Of a stretch of 64,000 nt of DNA, positions 30,141 to 38,812 are shown one piece after another (the first letter of the stretch is position 1; each line of letters starts with the position of its first letter). The notes under the pieces were generated by a model. It saw only the letters and a program-made list of their open reading frames with translations. It was not told the origin of the DNA and did not search any database. Both the position numbers and the translations under genes were made by a program. The stretch lies in the IMG/VR virus record IMGVR_UViG_3300023094_000009, positions 1-64,000 of that record. One strand, 5' to 3'. The DNA is from a virus.

Positions 30141-30371
30141 ATGTATGTACTAACAATGAGTGTAAATGCTTATGATCAAGAAGGAGACTATCTAGTTTCT
30201 GTGTTCGACCATAAACCTACAGCAGAAGAATTAAGAATTATCCCTGACTTTAAAGATAAGCCAAATTACTTTTTATTTCATATTCTTGACGGAGGTGGTA
30301 GAATGAATGCAGAGCATGTTTGGTATCATTTGACCCAACTATCGAGTGGAGAAGTTTATGAAAGAAGGTAA
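30141..30371 (+). CDS. hypothetical protein, 76 aa
   Basis: ATG six bases after the previous stop. Begins with a strand-turn pattern (MYVLTMSVNAYDQEGDYLVS) and contains GGGRMNAEHVWYHLTQ. Unknown. Confidence 0.55.
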   Translation: MYVLTMSVNAYDQEGDYLVSVFDHKPTAEELRIIPDFKDKPNYFLFHILDGGGRMNAEHVWYHLTQLSSGEVYERR

Positions 30372-30374
30372 ACT

Positions 30375-30614
30375 ATGAAAACACACAAACTAAAAACTGT
30401 CCAACCCTATTTCCAAGATGTATTGTCTGGGGACAAGAGATTTGAAGTCAGATATAATGACAGGAATTTTCAGGTTGGTGACAGATTACTTCTTGAAGAG
30501 TACGACCCTAAGACAGGCAGTTATTCAGGAGCTAAACTAGAGTACTCAATCTGTTATATTTTGGAAGACTACCTTGCTTTGAAAGATGGTTATGTAATAC
30601 TTGGACTAAGATGA
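30375..30614 (+). CDS. DUF3850/ASCH-like RNA-binding protein, 79 aa
   Basis: Matches the family pattern closely: HKLKTVQPYFQDVLSGDKRF, EVRYNDRNFQVGDRLLLEEYD, then Y.LED.LALKDGYVILGL. The DUF3850 fold belongs to the ASCH superfamily, whose beta barrel is associated with RNA-related functions. Short, single-domain, common in phages and prophages. Overlaps the next gene by ATGA. Confidence 0.8.
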   Translation: MKTHKLKTVQPYFQDVLSGDKRFEVRYNDRNFQVGDRLLLEEYDPKTGSYSGAKLEYSICYILEDYLALKDGYVILGLR

Positions 30615-31144
30615 AGATAACTGAAAAATGTTGGAAGATTGACTTTACAAATGTAGATGAAGCTTACATGTACAACCAAGATGAGTTCTTTTGTTATGCT
30701 AAAACAAGAGGTCAGGCTAAAAGTATTCTTTTAAAGAAACACTATGATGACTTGGTTTTATCTGGTCACAAGGAATTGACTTACTTGAATATTCCTGTTG
30801 TACGAGATAAGGCGTATGATAGGTATGACTATTTTGGTCAGTCTTTATCTTCGCGCGAAATACAAAAACTGAAACGAAAAGAAGAAAGAGAACAAGAACT
30901 CGATGCAATAGCTAAAGATGAAAGTATAACCCATTGTTACATACGGAAAGGTGGTTATTACTACAAACCTAACAACAATGGATATACAGAATATATCACT
31001 TTTGCAGGAGTCTATACTAAGAAAGATGCAATCAGATCTTGTACGGGTTGTACAGAATTGAGAGCTATTCCAATTGATATAGAGGAACACAATCAAAGAG
31101 TGAATGAACAAATTGAAAATCTCCGATTAAGACTTATTTTATGA
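30611..31144 (+). CDS. hypothetical protein, 177 aa
   Basis: ATGA overlap start. The product contains two similar segments, each reading as an aromatic strand plus K-x-A-x-x-x-x helix (YAKTRGQAKSILL near 33 and YTKKDAIRSC near 135), suggesting an internal duplication. The palindromic motif copy at 30839 is read as LSSREIQKLKRKEE within a charged linker. Unknown function. Confidence 0.6.
   Translation: MKITEKCWKIDFTNVDEAYMYNQDEFFCYAKTRGQAKSILLKKHYDDLVLSGHKELTYLNIPVVRDKAYDRYDYFGQSLSSREIQKLKRKEEREQELDAIAKDESITHCYIRKGGYYYKPNNNGYTEYITFAGVYTKKDAIRSCTGCTELRAIPIDIEEHNQRVNEQIENLRLRLIL
30839..30876. repeat. palindromic form of the dispersed element, inside a gene
   Basis: CAGTCTTTATCTTCGCGCGA then AATACAAAAACTGAAAC. 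Forward and reverse copies share one CGCGCG core, so both CAGT/ACTG arms are about 10 bases from the centre. It shows the element as half of a symmetric site. Confidence 0.6.
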
Positions 31145-31341
31145 AAAGATTTGGCATTACAATAACTCCAACAGCTAAAAGGAAAAGACAATTTGAAGAT
31201 TTAAGGAACTATATTGTAAACTCTCAATCATTAACTCTTACACCACTTCAAATAGTTAATATACTAACTTGGGATAGACCTAGGAGAGGTTGGAAAAAGA
31301 AGTTTCGGAAATTCTTGCAAAAAGAAATAACTAAATCTTAA
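31141..31341 (+). CDS. hypothetical basic protein, 66 aa
   Basis: ATGA overlap. Very basic at both ends (TAKRKRQFEDLR; WDRPRRGWKKKFRKF), likely nucleic-acid associated. Last gene before a promoter region. Confidence 0.55.
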   Translation: MKRFGITITPTAKRKRQFEDLRNYIVNSQSLTLTPLQIVNILTWDRPRRGWKKKFRKFLQKEITKS

Positions 31342-31375
31342 CATTTGATTTCACTAGTAATCTATTCAATAGAGT

Positions 31376-31383
31376 TACCTTTG
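31376..31383 (+). promoter_or_regulatory. -7 box TACCTTTG
   Basis: TACCTTTG in GAGTTACCTTTG, 73 bases upstream of the ATG at 31457. TTAACA lies 32 bases upstream (31338-31343), too far for consensus, so strength is uncertain. Leader includes a forward motif copy (31416-31443). Confidence 0.5.
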
Positions 31384-31456
31384 CTGTATGGGGCAAGATT
31401 GTTAACGGAGTTTCTCTTTTCAGTCTTTTTATTGCGGAAATTTTAAAAATTAAATT

Positions 31457-32203
31457 ATGATACAAGTTAAAAAATTTAACAAAACTACTTCTGAAGCAAT
31501 CATTAATAAGTTTTTATCTGAGCATCTTAATTGTCTAATAATAAGTTATAACCCTTATATTATTCAATATGAAGTATTGGAGAAGTACGAGCAACCCTTA
31601 GTTGAATTAAAGGGATTACCTATAAAATTTGCATTTGATGTGTATGCTCCATCATCATTAGGGCATGGTGGCGATCATGACCAAATTCTAGTAAAATTTA
31701 ATTCAGGTAATGTGATATTTTTTACAAATTTTATTGCGTTTATGTTACCAGATAAAAAGTTTTACAGGTTAAACCTTAATAGTAATACTTTACAGTATCC
31801 AAATGGAGATTCTGTAAAAGTTAAGTATTGGACAGAAGAGAGTAATTGGGCAAAAACAGCCATAGAAACTGGGGTTGTTAGCTATGTATATTTAAACAAA
31901 ATGTATAAGCCAATCTGTTTCAGATCCGTATACTCTAATTCCAGAGAAAAACCAACCTCTTTAGTGTCATTTCAAGACAGTCTTGTAAAAGAAGGTTTAG
32001 TGAATACCGATATGAATCACTTGTATCATGCTAGAACAAATATGTTGATGGACATTGCAAAAATTAAAGAAAAATCTGATAACCTAACTGCTGAAGTACT
32101 AGATAATGGCTTGAACAATATAGCTCATGCAACTTTAACTGGTCTAACGAGAGTTGCTAAAACAACTGGTGGAAGAAGGCCTTCTATAACTTGGGCAGGA
32201 TAA
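31457..32203 (+). CDS. hypothetical protein, 248 aa
   Basis: ATG after the A-rich tail of a motif copy. Beta-rich central region (LVKFNSGNVIFFTNFIAFML), helical C-terminus with Lys/Asn. Four residues GHGG precede a DHD triplet (~75-80), a possible metal site, but nothing else supports an enzyme. Ends at a reverse motif copy. Not recognised. Confidence 0.6.
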   Translation: MIQVKKFNKTTSEAIINKFLSEHLNCLIISYNPYIIQYEVLEKYEQPLVELKGLPIKFAFDVYAPSSLGHGGDHDQILVKFNSGNVIFFTNFIAFMLPDKKFYRLNLNSNTLQYPNGDSVKVKYWTEESNWAKTAIETGVVSYVYLNKMYKPICFRSVYSNSREKPTSLVSFQDSLVKEGLVNTDMNHLYHARTNMLMDIAKIKEKSDNLTAEVLDNGLNNIAHATLTGLTRVAKTTGGRRPSITWAG

Positions 32204-32253
32204 AACTGAAAATAAAACCCTTGAAGTGTAAACCAAATTAAAATCGTAAAGTA

Positions 32254-32697
32254 ATGAATCTAAAGAAAAATAGTTGGCATTCAGCCTTAGTACAATCAAC
32301 GTATGGAGAGGGTTCGTTGCCTCAGAGTTTATGCCCTTATTTCTGGAAACTTTTATTTGCGATTTTAGTCATTCCTTTTACATTTATAGCGCATATTGTA
32401 AATTTAATTTGTAGAGATTATGTGGTTAACGGCACTCCTTCAGTTATCTTTCTATTTCTCACTCTTGCTTTTAGTAATTTTTATGTTCCAAAAGGAGTTA
32501 CATACTTTAGTTTTTGGTGGGTTTTGTGGGGATTTTTAACTCTATGTGCTGTGGTAGGAGTAGTTGCCCTAATTATATGGTTATTTTGTATTCTAGAAGA
32601 AAGATCTGAACGAAAACAAGCTAAAAAGCCGAACATCCTAGTCGAATCATTCAAAGCCTTCAAAGGGAAATATTGTCCTAAAATTACTTGGAAATGA
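32254..32697 (+). CDS. multi-pass membrane protein, 147 aa
   Basis: Three hydrophobic segments: residues ~31-52 (LLFAILVIPFTFIAHIV), ~64-76 (VIFLFLTLAF) and ~86-112 (FSFWWVLWGFLTLCAVVGVV...), followed by a basic tail. No enzymatic motif. Candidate inner-membrane protein for host takeover or exclusion. Overlaps a second membrane gene. Confidence 0.6.
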   Translation: MNLKKNSWHSALVQSTYGEGSLPQSLCPYFWKLLFAILVIPFTFIAHIVNLICRDYVVNGTPSVIFLFLTLAFSNFYVPKGVTYFSFWWVLWGFLTLCAVVGVVALIIWLFCILEERSERKQAKKPNILVESFKAFKGKYCPKITWK

Positions 32698-32948
32698 TTT
32701 ACAGATGGCTACCATTAATATTTGTTGTTTCAACAGTTTTGTTTTTGATGTGTTTATCTCTTTTGCCAGAAAAGAAACTGTATCAGTACAAGGGGAAAAC
32801 ATACAAGATTAAGAAACAATACTACAAAGCACTCAAACATCCTACAACACGAGAATGGGTGGATTTTGTAGAGTACAAACAAATAGAGAGCGGAGAGACT
32901 TATTTCCGTGAAGCAGAAGAGTTTTTTAAGTTATTTCAAGAGATGTAA
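32694..32948 (+). CDS. membrane-anchored DUF1653-like protein, 84 aa
   Basis: ATGA overlap start (a TTG at 32688 is the alternative). One N-terminal helix (WLPLIFVVSTVLFLMCLSLL), then KKLYQYKGKTYKI...REWVDFVEYKQI...YFREAEEFFKLF. This pattern of small beta proteins of the DUF1653 type normally lacks an anchor. The domain would face the cytoplasm or periplasm depending on topology. Confidence 0.5.
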   Translation: MIYRWLPLIFVVSTVLFLMCLSLLPEKKLYQYKGKTYKIKKQYYKALKHPTTREWVDFVEYKQIESGETYFREAEEFFKLFQEM

Positions 32949-32950
32949 TT

Positions 32951-33160
32951 ATGGCAACATATAGATATGGTAAGTGGGAAAGTTGGGATGGATTTAAATA
33001 TTTCTCAATTGAACGGAAAACACTATTTGGCTGGAAAGAAGAAAAGTATTGGGGTCTATCACATTTCGACTCTCACTCGCCAGAGACAGAAGAACAACAA
33101 AAGAAATTAATGATGGAATCTGTAGAAAGATTAGTTAGAGCAGGTCATACAGTTTTGTAA
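32951..33160 (+). CDS. hypothetical protein, 69 aa
   Basis: ATG two bases after the previous stop. Trp-rich beta N-terminus (YRYGKWESWDGFKYFSIERK), helical tail. Unknown. Confidence 0.55.
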   Translation: MATYRYGKWESWDGFKYFSIERKTLFGWKEEKYWGLSHFDSHSPETEEQQKKLMMESVERLVRAGHTVL

Positions 33161-33162
33161 AT

Positions 33163-33879
33163 ATGAAAAAGATTATCATTGGCTCAACAGCCATTAAGCA
33201 TTGGTATCCCGATTTCAATAGAGAGCCTAAAGATTTGGATTATGCTGTTGATTGTCCCCAAGCCAGAAGTGAAGAGAAAGGCATGGAATACTTGTATAAT
33301 CCGATTTTATTTTACTCTGGCGAATACTTGAATCCATCTGCTCTATTGACATTAAAAGTGAGCCACTTATTCTGGGAGACAAACTTTGACAAGCATATGT
33401 GGGACGTTCAGTTTCTACTTGGTAAAGGTTTAGAGTGGGACTTGGAACTGATGAATAAGCTTATGACTTTTTGGGATAATTATTTACCGCAAGTAAAGAG
33501 AAGTAAACTGAATTCAAGCAAGGAAGATTTCTTCACAAACGCCATAAACAAGGATGAAGATGAACACGACTCTCTGCACGAAAAGCTAGCTGAATTTCCG
33601 GCATACAAAAAAATTCTAAAACCAAACTGTGAAGTAGAAGTATGTGAAGAGAAATGGAACAACCTGACAGAGCAAGAAAAAAGAGATGTGATTGAAGAGG
33701 AAACCTACGTCATGCAACATGAAAGGTACAATGGAAAATTACACCACATTCCTGCTTACAGAAGGCAATTAAGGGATAATATTATAAAGCACTTTCCGAA
33801 ATTTGTAGCTTTATATGCAATCAAGAATTTTAAAACTTTTATAAACCCGCCTCAAGCTTTTGAAGGCAAATTAGATTAA
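33163..33879 (+). CDS. nucleotidyltransferase-like protein, 238 aa
   Basis: IIIGSTAIKHWYPDFNREPKDLDYAVD (residues 3-29) carries the GS...R.P.DLD pattern of nucleotidyltransferase folds (helix-capping GS, metal-binding D-x-D). The remaining 200 residues are helical and charged, with a His-rich segment near 190 (HERYNGKLHHIPAYRR). Relatives occur in large phages without known substrate; roles such as tRNA repair or toxin-like transfer are possible, but not shown. Confidence 0.6.
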   Translation: MKKIIIGSTAIKHWYPDFNREPKDLDYAVDCPQARSEEKGMEYLYNPILFYSGEYLNPSALLTLKVSHLFWETNFDKHMWDVQFLLGKGLEWDLELMNKLMTFWDNYLPQVKRSKLNSSKEDFFTNAINKDEDEHDSLHEKLAEFPAYKKILKPNCEVEVCEEKWNNLTEQEKRDVIEEETYVMQHERYNGKLHHIPAYRRQLRDNIIKHFPKFVALYAIKNFKTFINPPQAFEGKLD

Positions 33880-33882
33880 CAA

Positions 33883-34167
33883 ATGGTAGACTACAAAAAG
33901 TTGAATGAAGTATTTTCTATCCTAAATTCTTACTCATTAGGGAGGAGGTACAGACAAGTGGCTTCTGATGAAGATTCTAAGTATGGAGGTTCTCTGGATC
34001 AAGGAGAGATGGCAGAAAAGTGGTCAGTTTTTGATATTGGAGATCCTGATGGATATTTCCTTAAAATCACAGAACAGACGAATTCTTATGGTGAGGAAAG
34101 GGGTGTAAGCAAAATTGAATTTGTAAAAGGCAAAGAAAAAACTGTAATAACTTATGAGTATGAATAA
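33883..34167 (+). CDS. hypothetical protein, 94 aa
   Basis: ATG three bases after the previous stop. Alpha/beta with GDPDGYFLKITEQTNSYGEE, recurring in small phage proteins. Overlaps the next by 14 bases. Confidence 0.55.
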   Translation: MVDYKKLNEVFSILNSYSLGRRYRQVASDEDSKYGGSLDQGEMAEKWSVFDIGDPDGYFLKITEQTNSYGEERGVSKIEFVKGKEKTVITYEYE

Positions 34168-34480
34168 GGAAACAATAGAACAAGCAATCAAAGATAATTT
34201 TGAGGATAATTGGAGTTTTCACTATTCAGACTACAGTTTGGAAAATTCTGATTACGCCAAATTTGCAGAAATAACAGAATTGGAATTTGTCTCCAACGAA
34301 GATGTAGAAGAGTATGATTCCTATGGCAGTGAAGATTCAACTTTGAAGAGAGTCTTTAGGCACATTCCATCTGATACATATTTCATGTTCAAAGGAACGC
34401 GATGCTCTTATCAGGGAGAAGAATGGAATGATATTGTAGAAGTGCAACCAAAAACTAAAACAACAACAATTTATGAATAA
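34154..34480 (+). CDS. hypothetical protein, 108 aa; paralogue of the next gene
   Basis: ATG 34154 or 34160. C-terminal segment YFMFKGTRCSYQGEEW and a terminal TTTIYE match YIKTIGTYSSYEGTSFY and TITVYN in the next gene, so the pair arose by duplication. Family otherwise unknown. Confidence 0.6.
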   Translation: MSMNKETIEQAIKDNFEDNWSFHYSDYSLENSDYAKFAEITELEFVSNEDVEEYDSYGSEDSTLKRVFRHIPSDTYFMFKGTRCSYQGEEWNDIVEVQPKTKTTTIYE

Positions 34481-34940
34481 GCTGACAGCAGAAGAGATTC
34501 TTAAAATCGTAGAAGAGAATTATTCAATAGATGACTTCGCACATGGTGAGTGGCTAGAGTGTGAGACAGAGGTTGAAACATCAGATCTTAAAGAGTTGGA
34601 TGAGAAGAGAAGCACTTTTCACACAGAGAACATAAAAAACAAGAATATTCCTTACAATTCAGAGAATGAAGTTTGGAAATCCTATCAAAGTATGCCTCGC
34701 TCATATGATGTTCATAAGCAACGAATTCTAGAAAAACTTGGACTAGGTAAAATTGTTGAAATAGATCAAGTTGGAGGTGAATCTATGGGAGATCACTGGC
34801 ACTCTGTTAAGCATTTTGTTGACCATGATGTTTATATCAAAACCATTGGGACTTATTCATCCTATGAAGGGACAAGTTTTTATAACGGATATGGAAAGGA
34901 AGTCAAACCACAAGAAAAGACAATTACAGTTTATAATTAA
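34473..34940 (+). CDS. hypothetical protein, 155 aa; paralogue of the previous gene
   Basis: Overlaps the previous gene by 8 bases. Shares with it the N-terminal helix and the C-terminal GTYSSYEGTSFYNGYGKEV...KTITVYN block, but has an additional middle region (~60-105). A complementary or third frame starting at 34771 is a shadow for its first part. Confidence 0.6.
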   Translation: MNKLTAEEILKIVEENYSIDDFAHGEWLECETEVETSDLKELDEKRSTFHTENIKNKNIPYNSENEVWKSYQSMPRSYDVHKQRILEKLGLGKIVEIDQVGGESMGDHWHSVKHFVDHDVYIKTIGTYSSYEGTSFYNGYGKEVKPQEKTITVYN

Positions 34941-34950
34941 TCAAATAAAG

Positions 34951-35328
34951 ATGCAAGAAGAAAAAGACCAAAATCCGGCAAAAGAAAAAGGAAAATCTGA
35001 GATTTTACCCTCTGAAAAACAAACATCTGTATCAGAAATGACAGAACTAATTGACAAAAGAGTAGAGAAACTATTCCAAGACAATCCAGAACTACAAGAA
35101 CTGGAAAAGACAATGTATGATCCAAAAGAGAAAGTGGTTGTCACAGGAGAGTTCATGAATACATTGATTAATATTTTGTCCAATAAAGATACGCAGAAGC
35201 AGAATATGAGTTTGGCTTTTGGAGGTCTTTATAGACAAATTGAGATCAATGAACTAGCTGACTCTTCTTTGACCGAATTGGCTTTGACAGAGCACGTGAA
35301 AAACTTGAAAAAGAAGAAGTTTAAGTAA
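34951..35328 (+). CDS. hypothetical protein, 125 aa
   Basis: ATG 34951 chosen; the longer reading from 34771 is shadow sequence of the previous gene. Disordered charged N-terminus (~1-40), helical C-terminus ending KNLKKKKFK. Unknown. Confidence 0.55.
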   Translation: MQEEKDQNPAKEKGKSEILPSEKQTSVSEMTELIDKRVEKLFQDNPELQELEKTMYDPKEKVVVTGEFMNTLINILSNKDTQKQNMSLAFGGLYRQIEINELADSSLTELALTEHVKNLKKKKFK

Positions 35329-35329
35329 C

Positions 35330-35590
35330 ATGTGGGAGCTAAGAAAGACAGGAGATGAGAATTTCTTGAAAACATCCGCAGAAGTTGGTTGGGTGGAGTT
35401 TAATGAAAGCGGTATGTTTAAAGAAAAACATGATACTCCTAAAATCGCGACGTCTCTCCTCATGTCTCCTTTCAATGTTTATTTCACTTGGCAGACTACT
35501 TTAGTGAAGGAAATTATTTCGGTGAGTGAAGAAAGAATCCATTTCAGGACGGAGAATAGTGAGTATGAATTGAGATTTACAGGTGTATGA
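35330..35590 (+). CDS. hypothetical protein, 86 aa
   Basis: Starts one base after the previous stop. Beta-rich small protein with STEVGWVEF-like strand order. Overlaps the next by four bases. Unknown. Confidence 0.55.
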   Translation: MWELRKTGDENFLKTSAEVGWVEFNESGMFKEKHDTPKIATSLLMSPFNVYFTWQTTLVKEIISVSEERIHFRTENSEYELRFTGV

Positions 35591-35811
35591 CAGATAATCA
35601 TGGAAATAAGATAGGTACTATGAAGCCTAATACAAAGTACTTAATGGTGAAAGATATTTATTTTCCATCTGTGGGTGTTGACCTAAAAAAGGGAGAAACG
35701 TATACAACTGATAACGAAGGCCTTCTAACATCCTCTAAGATAAAGGGCATTAACTTCAGTTATATACAGGAAGTCAGTACTACAATTCCGGCAGAAGAAA
35801 CTGAAAAATAA
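35587..35811 (+). CDS. hypothetical protein, 74 aa
   Basis: ATGA overlap. Beta-barrel-like pattern (YLMVKDIYFPSVGVDLKKGETY). Its last codons and stop are contained in a reverse motif copy (35787-35809). Last gene before a terminator. Confidence 0.55.
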   Translation: MTDNHGNKIGTMKPNTKYLMVKDIYFPSVGVDLKKGETYTTDNEGLLTSSKIKGINFSYIQEVSTTIPAEETEK

Positions 35812-35857
35812 ACTTTTCAATAAATTTGCCAAAACGAGAAAGATTGTTTAACTTAGT

Positions 35858-35896
35858 AGCCCCTATTAAAATTCTTTGGTGGGGGCTTAATTATTT
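35858..35896 (+). terminator. intrinsic terminator before the nrd operon
   Basis: AGCCCC (35858-35863) / GGGGCT (35882-35887) with an 18-base loop and TTAATTATTT tail. The redoxin ATG is four bases beyond it, so read-through or an internal promoter (TAAATTTG at 35821) must serve the operon. Confidence 0.6.
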
Positions 35897-35899
35897 ATA

Positions 35900-36142
35900 A
35901 TGGGGCTGATAAAATTTGAAAAAGAAGGATGTGCACCTTGCAAAGCATTAACAGAATGGCTTAAAGAAAACAATATAGAATACGCTTCTTACAACATCAT
36001 GGATAATCTACGTATGGTAAAACAGTATAACTTGAAGTCAGTTCCTGTCTTGATTAGTCTGGACGGAGAATTTGAGAATGGACGAGTGATAGGATTTAGT
36101 GAAAGTAAAATAGAAGAAATTAAAACTTTGGTGGGACTATGA
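35900..36142 (+). CDS. glutaredoxin/NrdH-like thioredoxin-fold protein
   Basis: Electron donor for ribonucleotide reductase. The 80-residue thioredoxin fold has the dithiol CAPC at residues 11-14 (EGCAPCKALTEWL) and the cis-Pro loop KSVPVLI near residue 48. Stop overlaps the NrdB start, so the redoxin is made together with its enzyme. Its CxxC is closer to thioredoxin-like/NrdH proteins than to CPYC glutaredoxins. Confidence 0.85.
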   Translation: MGLIKFEKEGCAPCKALTEWLKENNIEYASYNIMDNLRMVKQYNLKSVPVLISLDGEFENGRVIGFSESKIEEIKTLVGL

Positions 36143-37113
36143 AAGACATATTTAGAAAAGAGGAATCCTTAGCAGAAGATGATTACCCAGATTTGATTAA
36201 ATATGCACATGCTATACACGAAAGTTTTTGGACTCCTGAGCATTTTAAATATGATAGAGATGTAAGCGATTTCAATATTGTTTTAAATGATAATGAAAAG
36301 CAAGTAATGCAACGGTTGATGCTTGCTATTGCAAACGTGGAAAACAAGGTGAAAACTATGTGGGCGCGTTTAGATATGAGAATCCCAAAAGGAACTATTG
36401 CTGATGTTGCTCATACTTTTGCGGGGAACGAATGTATCCACAAAATGACATATGCAAAACTACTTGATTTACTGGGACTTAGAGAAAGTTTTAAGACTCT
36501 TGGAGAAGTTCCTTGTATGGAAGGTAGGGCAAAATACTTAACAAAATATTTGGAAGGGCTTAGTTCTAGATCAAATAAAGAGTTTACAAAATCTTTGATA
36601 CTCTTTATATCCCTCATAGAAAATTCATCTCTCTTCTCACAATTTGCTTGCATAGCTTCTTTTAGTAGGTACAAGAATATCATGAGTAATTTCAACACTG
36701 TGGTTTCCGCGACGGGACGTGAGGAGCAACTTCATGGGCAATTTGGAGCAGAGCTAATAAAGATTATTCGTACTGAAAATCCTGAGTGGTTTGACGAGGA
36801 AATGGAAGCTAAAATCAGGCGAAATATTAGAAAAGCTTACAAAGCAGAATGCGAAGTACTTGATTGGGTCTTTGAAGGTGGGGAACTAGACTTCCTAAGT
36901 AAAGAGGAATTAGTAGAGTATTTAAAATACAGATTCAATGTAAGTTTGAAGCAGTTAGGTTATGAGGCAGAATATGAAATAAACGAGGAGAAACTTTCAA
37001 AGTTAGAGTTTTTTGAAAGGCAGACAAAATGTTCCATAAGTTTTGACTTTTTTGACAGCAAATCAAGTGAATACTCAGAAACAAATATGATAACAGAAGA
37101 TGACTGGAACTAA
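36139..37113 (+). CDS. nrdB: ribonucleotide reductase small subunit (class I beta)
   Basis: Houses the diiron-tyrosyl radical cofactor. Ligand motifs: E98-x2-H101 with the radical Y105 in NECIHKMTYAKL; E161 in LIENSSLFSQF; E196 and H199 in GREEQLHGQF. The first ligand is probably E68 (NVENK), where the E. coli enzyme has Asp. Length 324 is normal. Coupled to the redoxin and NrdA genes by overlapping starts. Confidence 0.93.
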   Translation: MKDIFRKEESLAEDDYPDLIKYAHAIHESFWTPEHFKYDRDVSDFNIVLNDNEKQVMQRLMLAIANVENKVKTMWARLDMRIPKGTIADVAHTFAGNECIHKMTYAKLLDLLGLRESFKTLGEVPCMEGRAKYLTKYLEGLSSRSNKEFTKSLILFISLIENSSLFSQFACIASFSRYKNIMSNFNTVVSATGREEQLHGQFGAELIKIIRTENPEWFDEEMEAKIRRNIRKAYKAECEVLDWVFEGGELDFLSKEELVEYLKYRFNVSLKQLGYEAEYEINEEKLSKLEFFERQTKCSISFDFFDSKSSEYSETNMITEDDWN

Positions 37114-37117
37114 AATT

Positions 37118-38812
37118 ATGAAATTAGATTGGATAAAGGATGACCAACGTACTTTTTTAGAAAGGGGGTATTTAGATGCAGGAGAATCTCCTGAGCAAAG
37201 ACTCCAAACTATTTGTGATACTGTCCAAAAGTATTGTGATCAGATGGGTAAAACAGAGTACACTAATAACATTGGTGAAAGATTTGTAAACTATTTTGAA
37301 AAAGGATGGGTGTCCTTGTCGACCCCTGTACTGAAGAATTTTGGTAAAGTAGATAATTTACCCATATCTTGTAATTTTAGCATTCTTGATGATAGTCTAG
37401 ATGACATTTATAAAGGATTACATGAGGTAGGGATGTTGGCTAAACACGGAGCAGGTACGGCAGTTAATTTTTCTGATATTCGTCCTGAAGGTAGCGATAT
37501 TTCAACAGGAGGTAAATCTAATACAGTTTTGGATTGGATTGAGTTATATGCTGACATGATGTCCAAAACTGCTCAAAACTCAGCTAGGAGAGGCTTTCTA
37601 ACTGCGTATTTAAGTGTAGATCACCCAGAGATAATGAATTTTCTAGATATCGGCACAAGAAGAATCCCTACGGAAAAGCAAAGATTTTTTCAAACAATCA
37701 CTACAGCAGTAACTTTACCAGAAGGTTGGAGAGAGGATGTTAAGACCAATGCTAAAAAAAGGGAAATTTTTACAAAGATTCTGAATACAAGGAAGGAAGC
37801 AGGATTTCCTTATATCTTGGACGAAACAAACTGTAATAAAGGTATTTGCCAGGCTTACTTAGATAAAGGGCTGAAAATTCGATCTAGTAATATTTGTATT
37901 GAGGCTATGGAATATGCTGATTACGAAAAGACTTTTGCTTGTTGCCTATCCTCTGTAAATTTGTATTACTACGATGATTGGAAAGGTTCTGAGACTTTTA
38001 TTAAGGATATGTCAATTCTTTTGGATTGTGTAATAGAAGAATACATTGAAAAGGGTTCGCATCTTCCGGGACTAGAAAAAGCTATAAAATTTTCTAAAGA
38101 ACATAGAGCCACTGGCTTAGGTGTGACAGCTTTTGTTTCTTATCTGCAAAAAAATAGTATTCCTTTTGGATCTCTTGAAAGTTTTGCTCTAAACGATGAA
38201 ATCTTTTCTCTTTTAAGAAGAGAGTCTGATAAAGCTTCGAAATGGATGGCAGAAGTTTGGGGGGAACCTGAAATCCTTAAAGGTTATGGCGAAAGGAATA
38301 CTAGTCGAATGGCACAAGCTCCTAAAAAAAGCACTACATTTATTGATGGGGGTTCATTCTTATCTTTAAGTGAAGGTATAGAACCTCATAAAAGTAATTA
38401 CAACGAGAAAAAATTGGCAAAAATTCAAGTTGAATTTAAAAATCGAGAGTTGCAGAAAATTCTCCAAGATTTAGGAAAAGATAGTCGTGATGTTTGGGAA
38501 TCTATTATGGAAAACAATGGATCTGTGCAACACTTGGATTTTTTATCTGAGCATCATAAAGATGTATTTAAAACTTTTAGCGAAATATCACAGGTAGATG
38601 TAATAGATTTGGCTGCTCAAAGAGGTAAATATATAGACATGGGACAATCTGTAAACATTATGATACACCCTGACACTCCTGCTAAAGATGTAATTAAATT
38701 GCATTTAGATAGCTTTGAAAAAGGTTTGAAATCCTTATACTATCAGTATAGTATAAATTCAGCTCAGGAGTTTAATAAAAATTTAACTACTTGTTCAACT
38801 TGTGAAGGATAG
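37118..38812 (+). CDS. nrdA: ribonucleotide reductase large subunit (class I alpha)
   Basis: Reduces ribonucleoside diphosphates. Numbering from ATG 37118 (37100 is the alternative): redox Cys 85 in PISCNF; the finger-loop N258/C260/E262 in SSNICIEAM; partner Cys 276 in FACCLSS; the radical-transfer Tyr pair in SLYYQYS; and a C-terminal CSTC that exchanges electrons with the redoxin. At 564 residues it lacks the N-terminal ATP-cone, so activity would not be shut off by dATP, a common phage trait. A GIY-YIG gene starts within its last codons. Confidence 0.93.
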   Translation: MKLDWIKDDQRTFLERGYLDAGESPEQRLQTICDTVQKYCDQMGKTEYTNNIGERFVNYFEKGWVSLSTPVLKNFGKVDNLPISCNFSILDDSLDDIYKGLHEVGMLAKHGAGTAVNFSDIRPEGSDISTGGKSNTVLDWIELYADMMSKTAQNSARRGFLTAYLSVDHPEIMNFLDIGTRRIPTEKQRFFQTITTAVTLPEGWREDVKTNAKKREIFTKILNTRKEAGFPYILDETNCNKGICQAYLDKGLKIRSSNICIEAMEYADYEKTFACCLSSVNLYYYDDWKGSETFIKDMSILLDCVIEEYIEKGSHLPGLEKAIKFSKEHRATGLGVTAFVSYLQKNSIPFGSLESFALNDEIFSLLRRESDKASKWMAEVWGEPEILKGYGERNTSRMAQAPKKSTTFIDGGSFLSLSEGIEPHKSNYNEKKLAKIQVEFKNRELQKILQDLGKDSRDVWESIMENNGSVQHLDFLSEHHKDVFKTFSEISQVDVIDLAAQRGKYIDMGQSVNIMIHPDTPAKDVIKLHLDSFEKGLKSLYYQYSINSAQEFNKNLTTCSTCEG

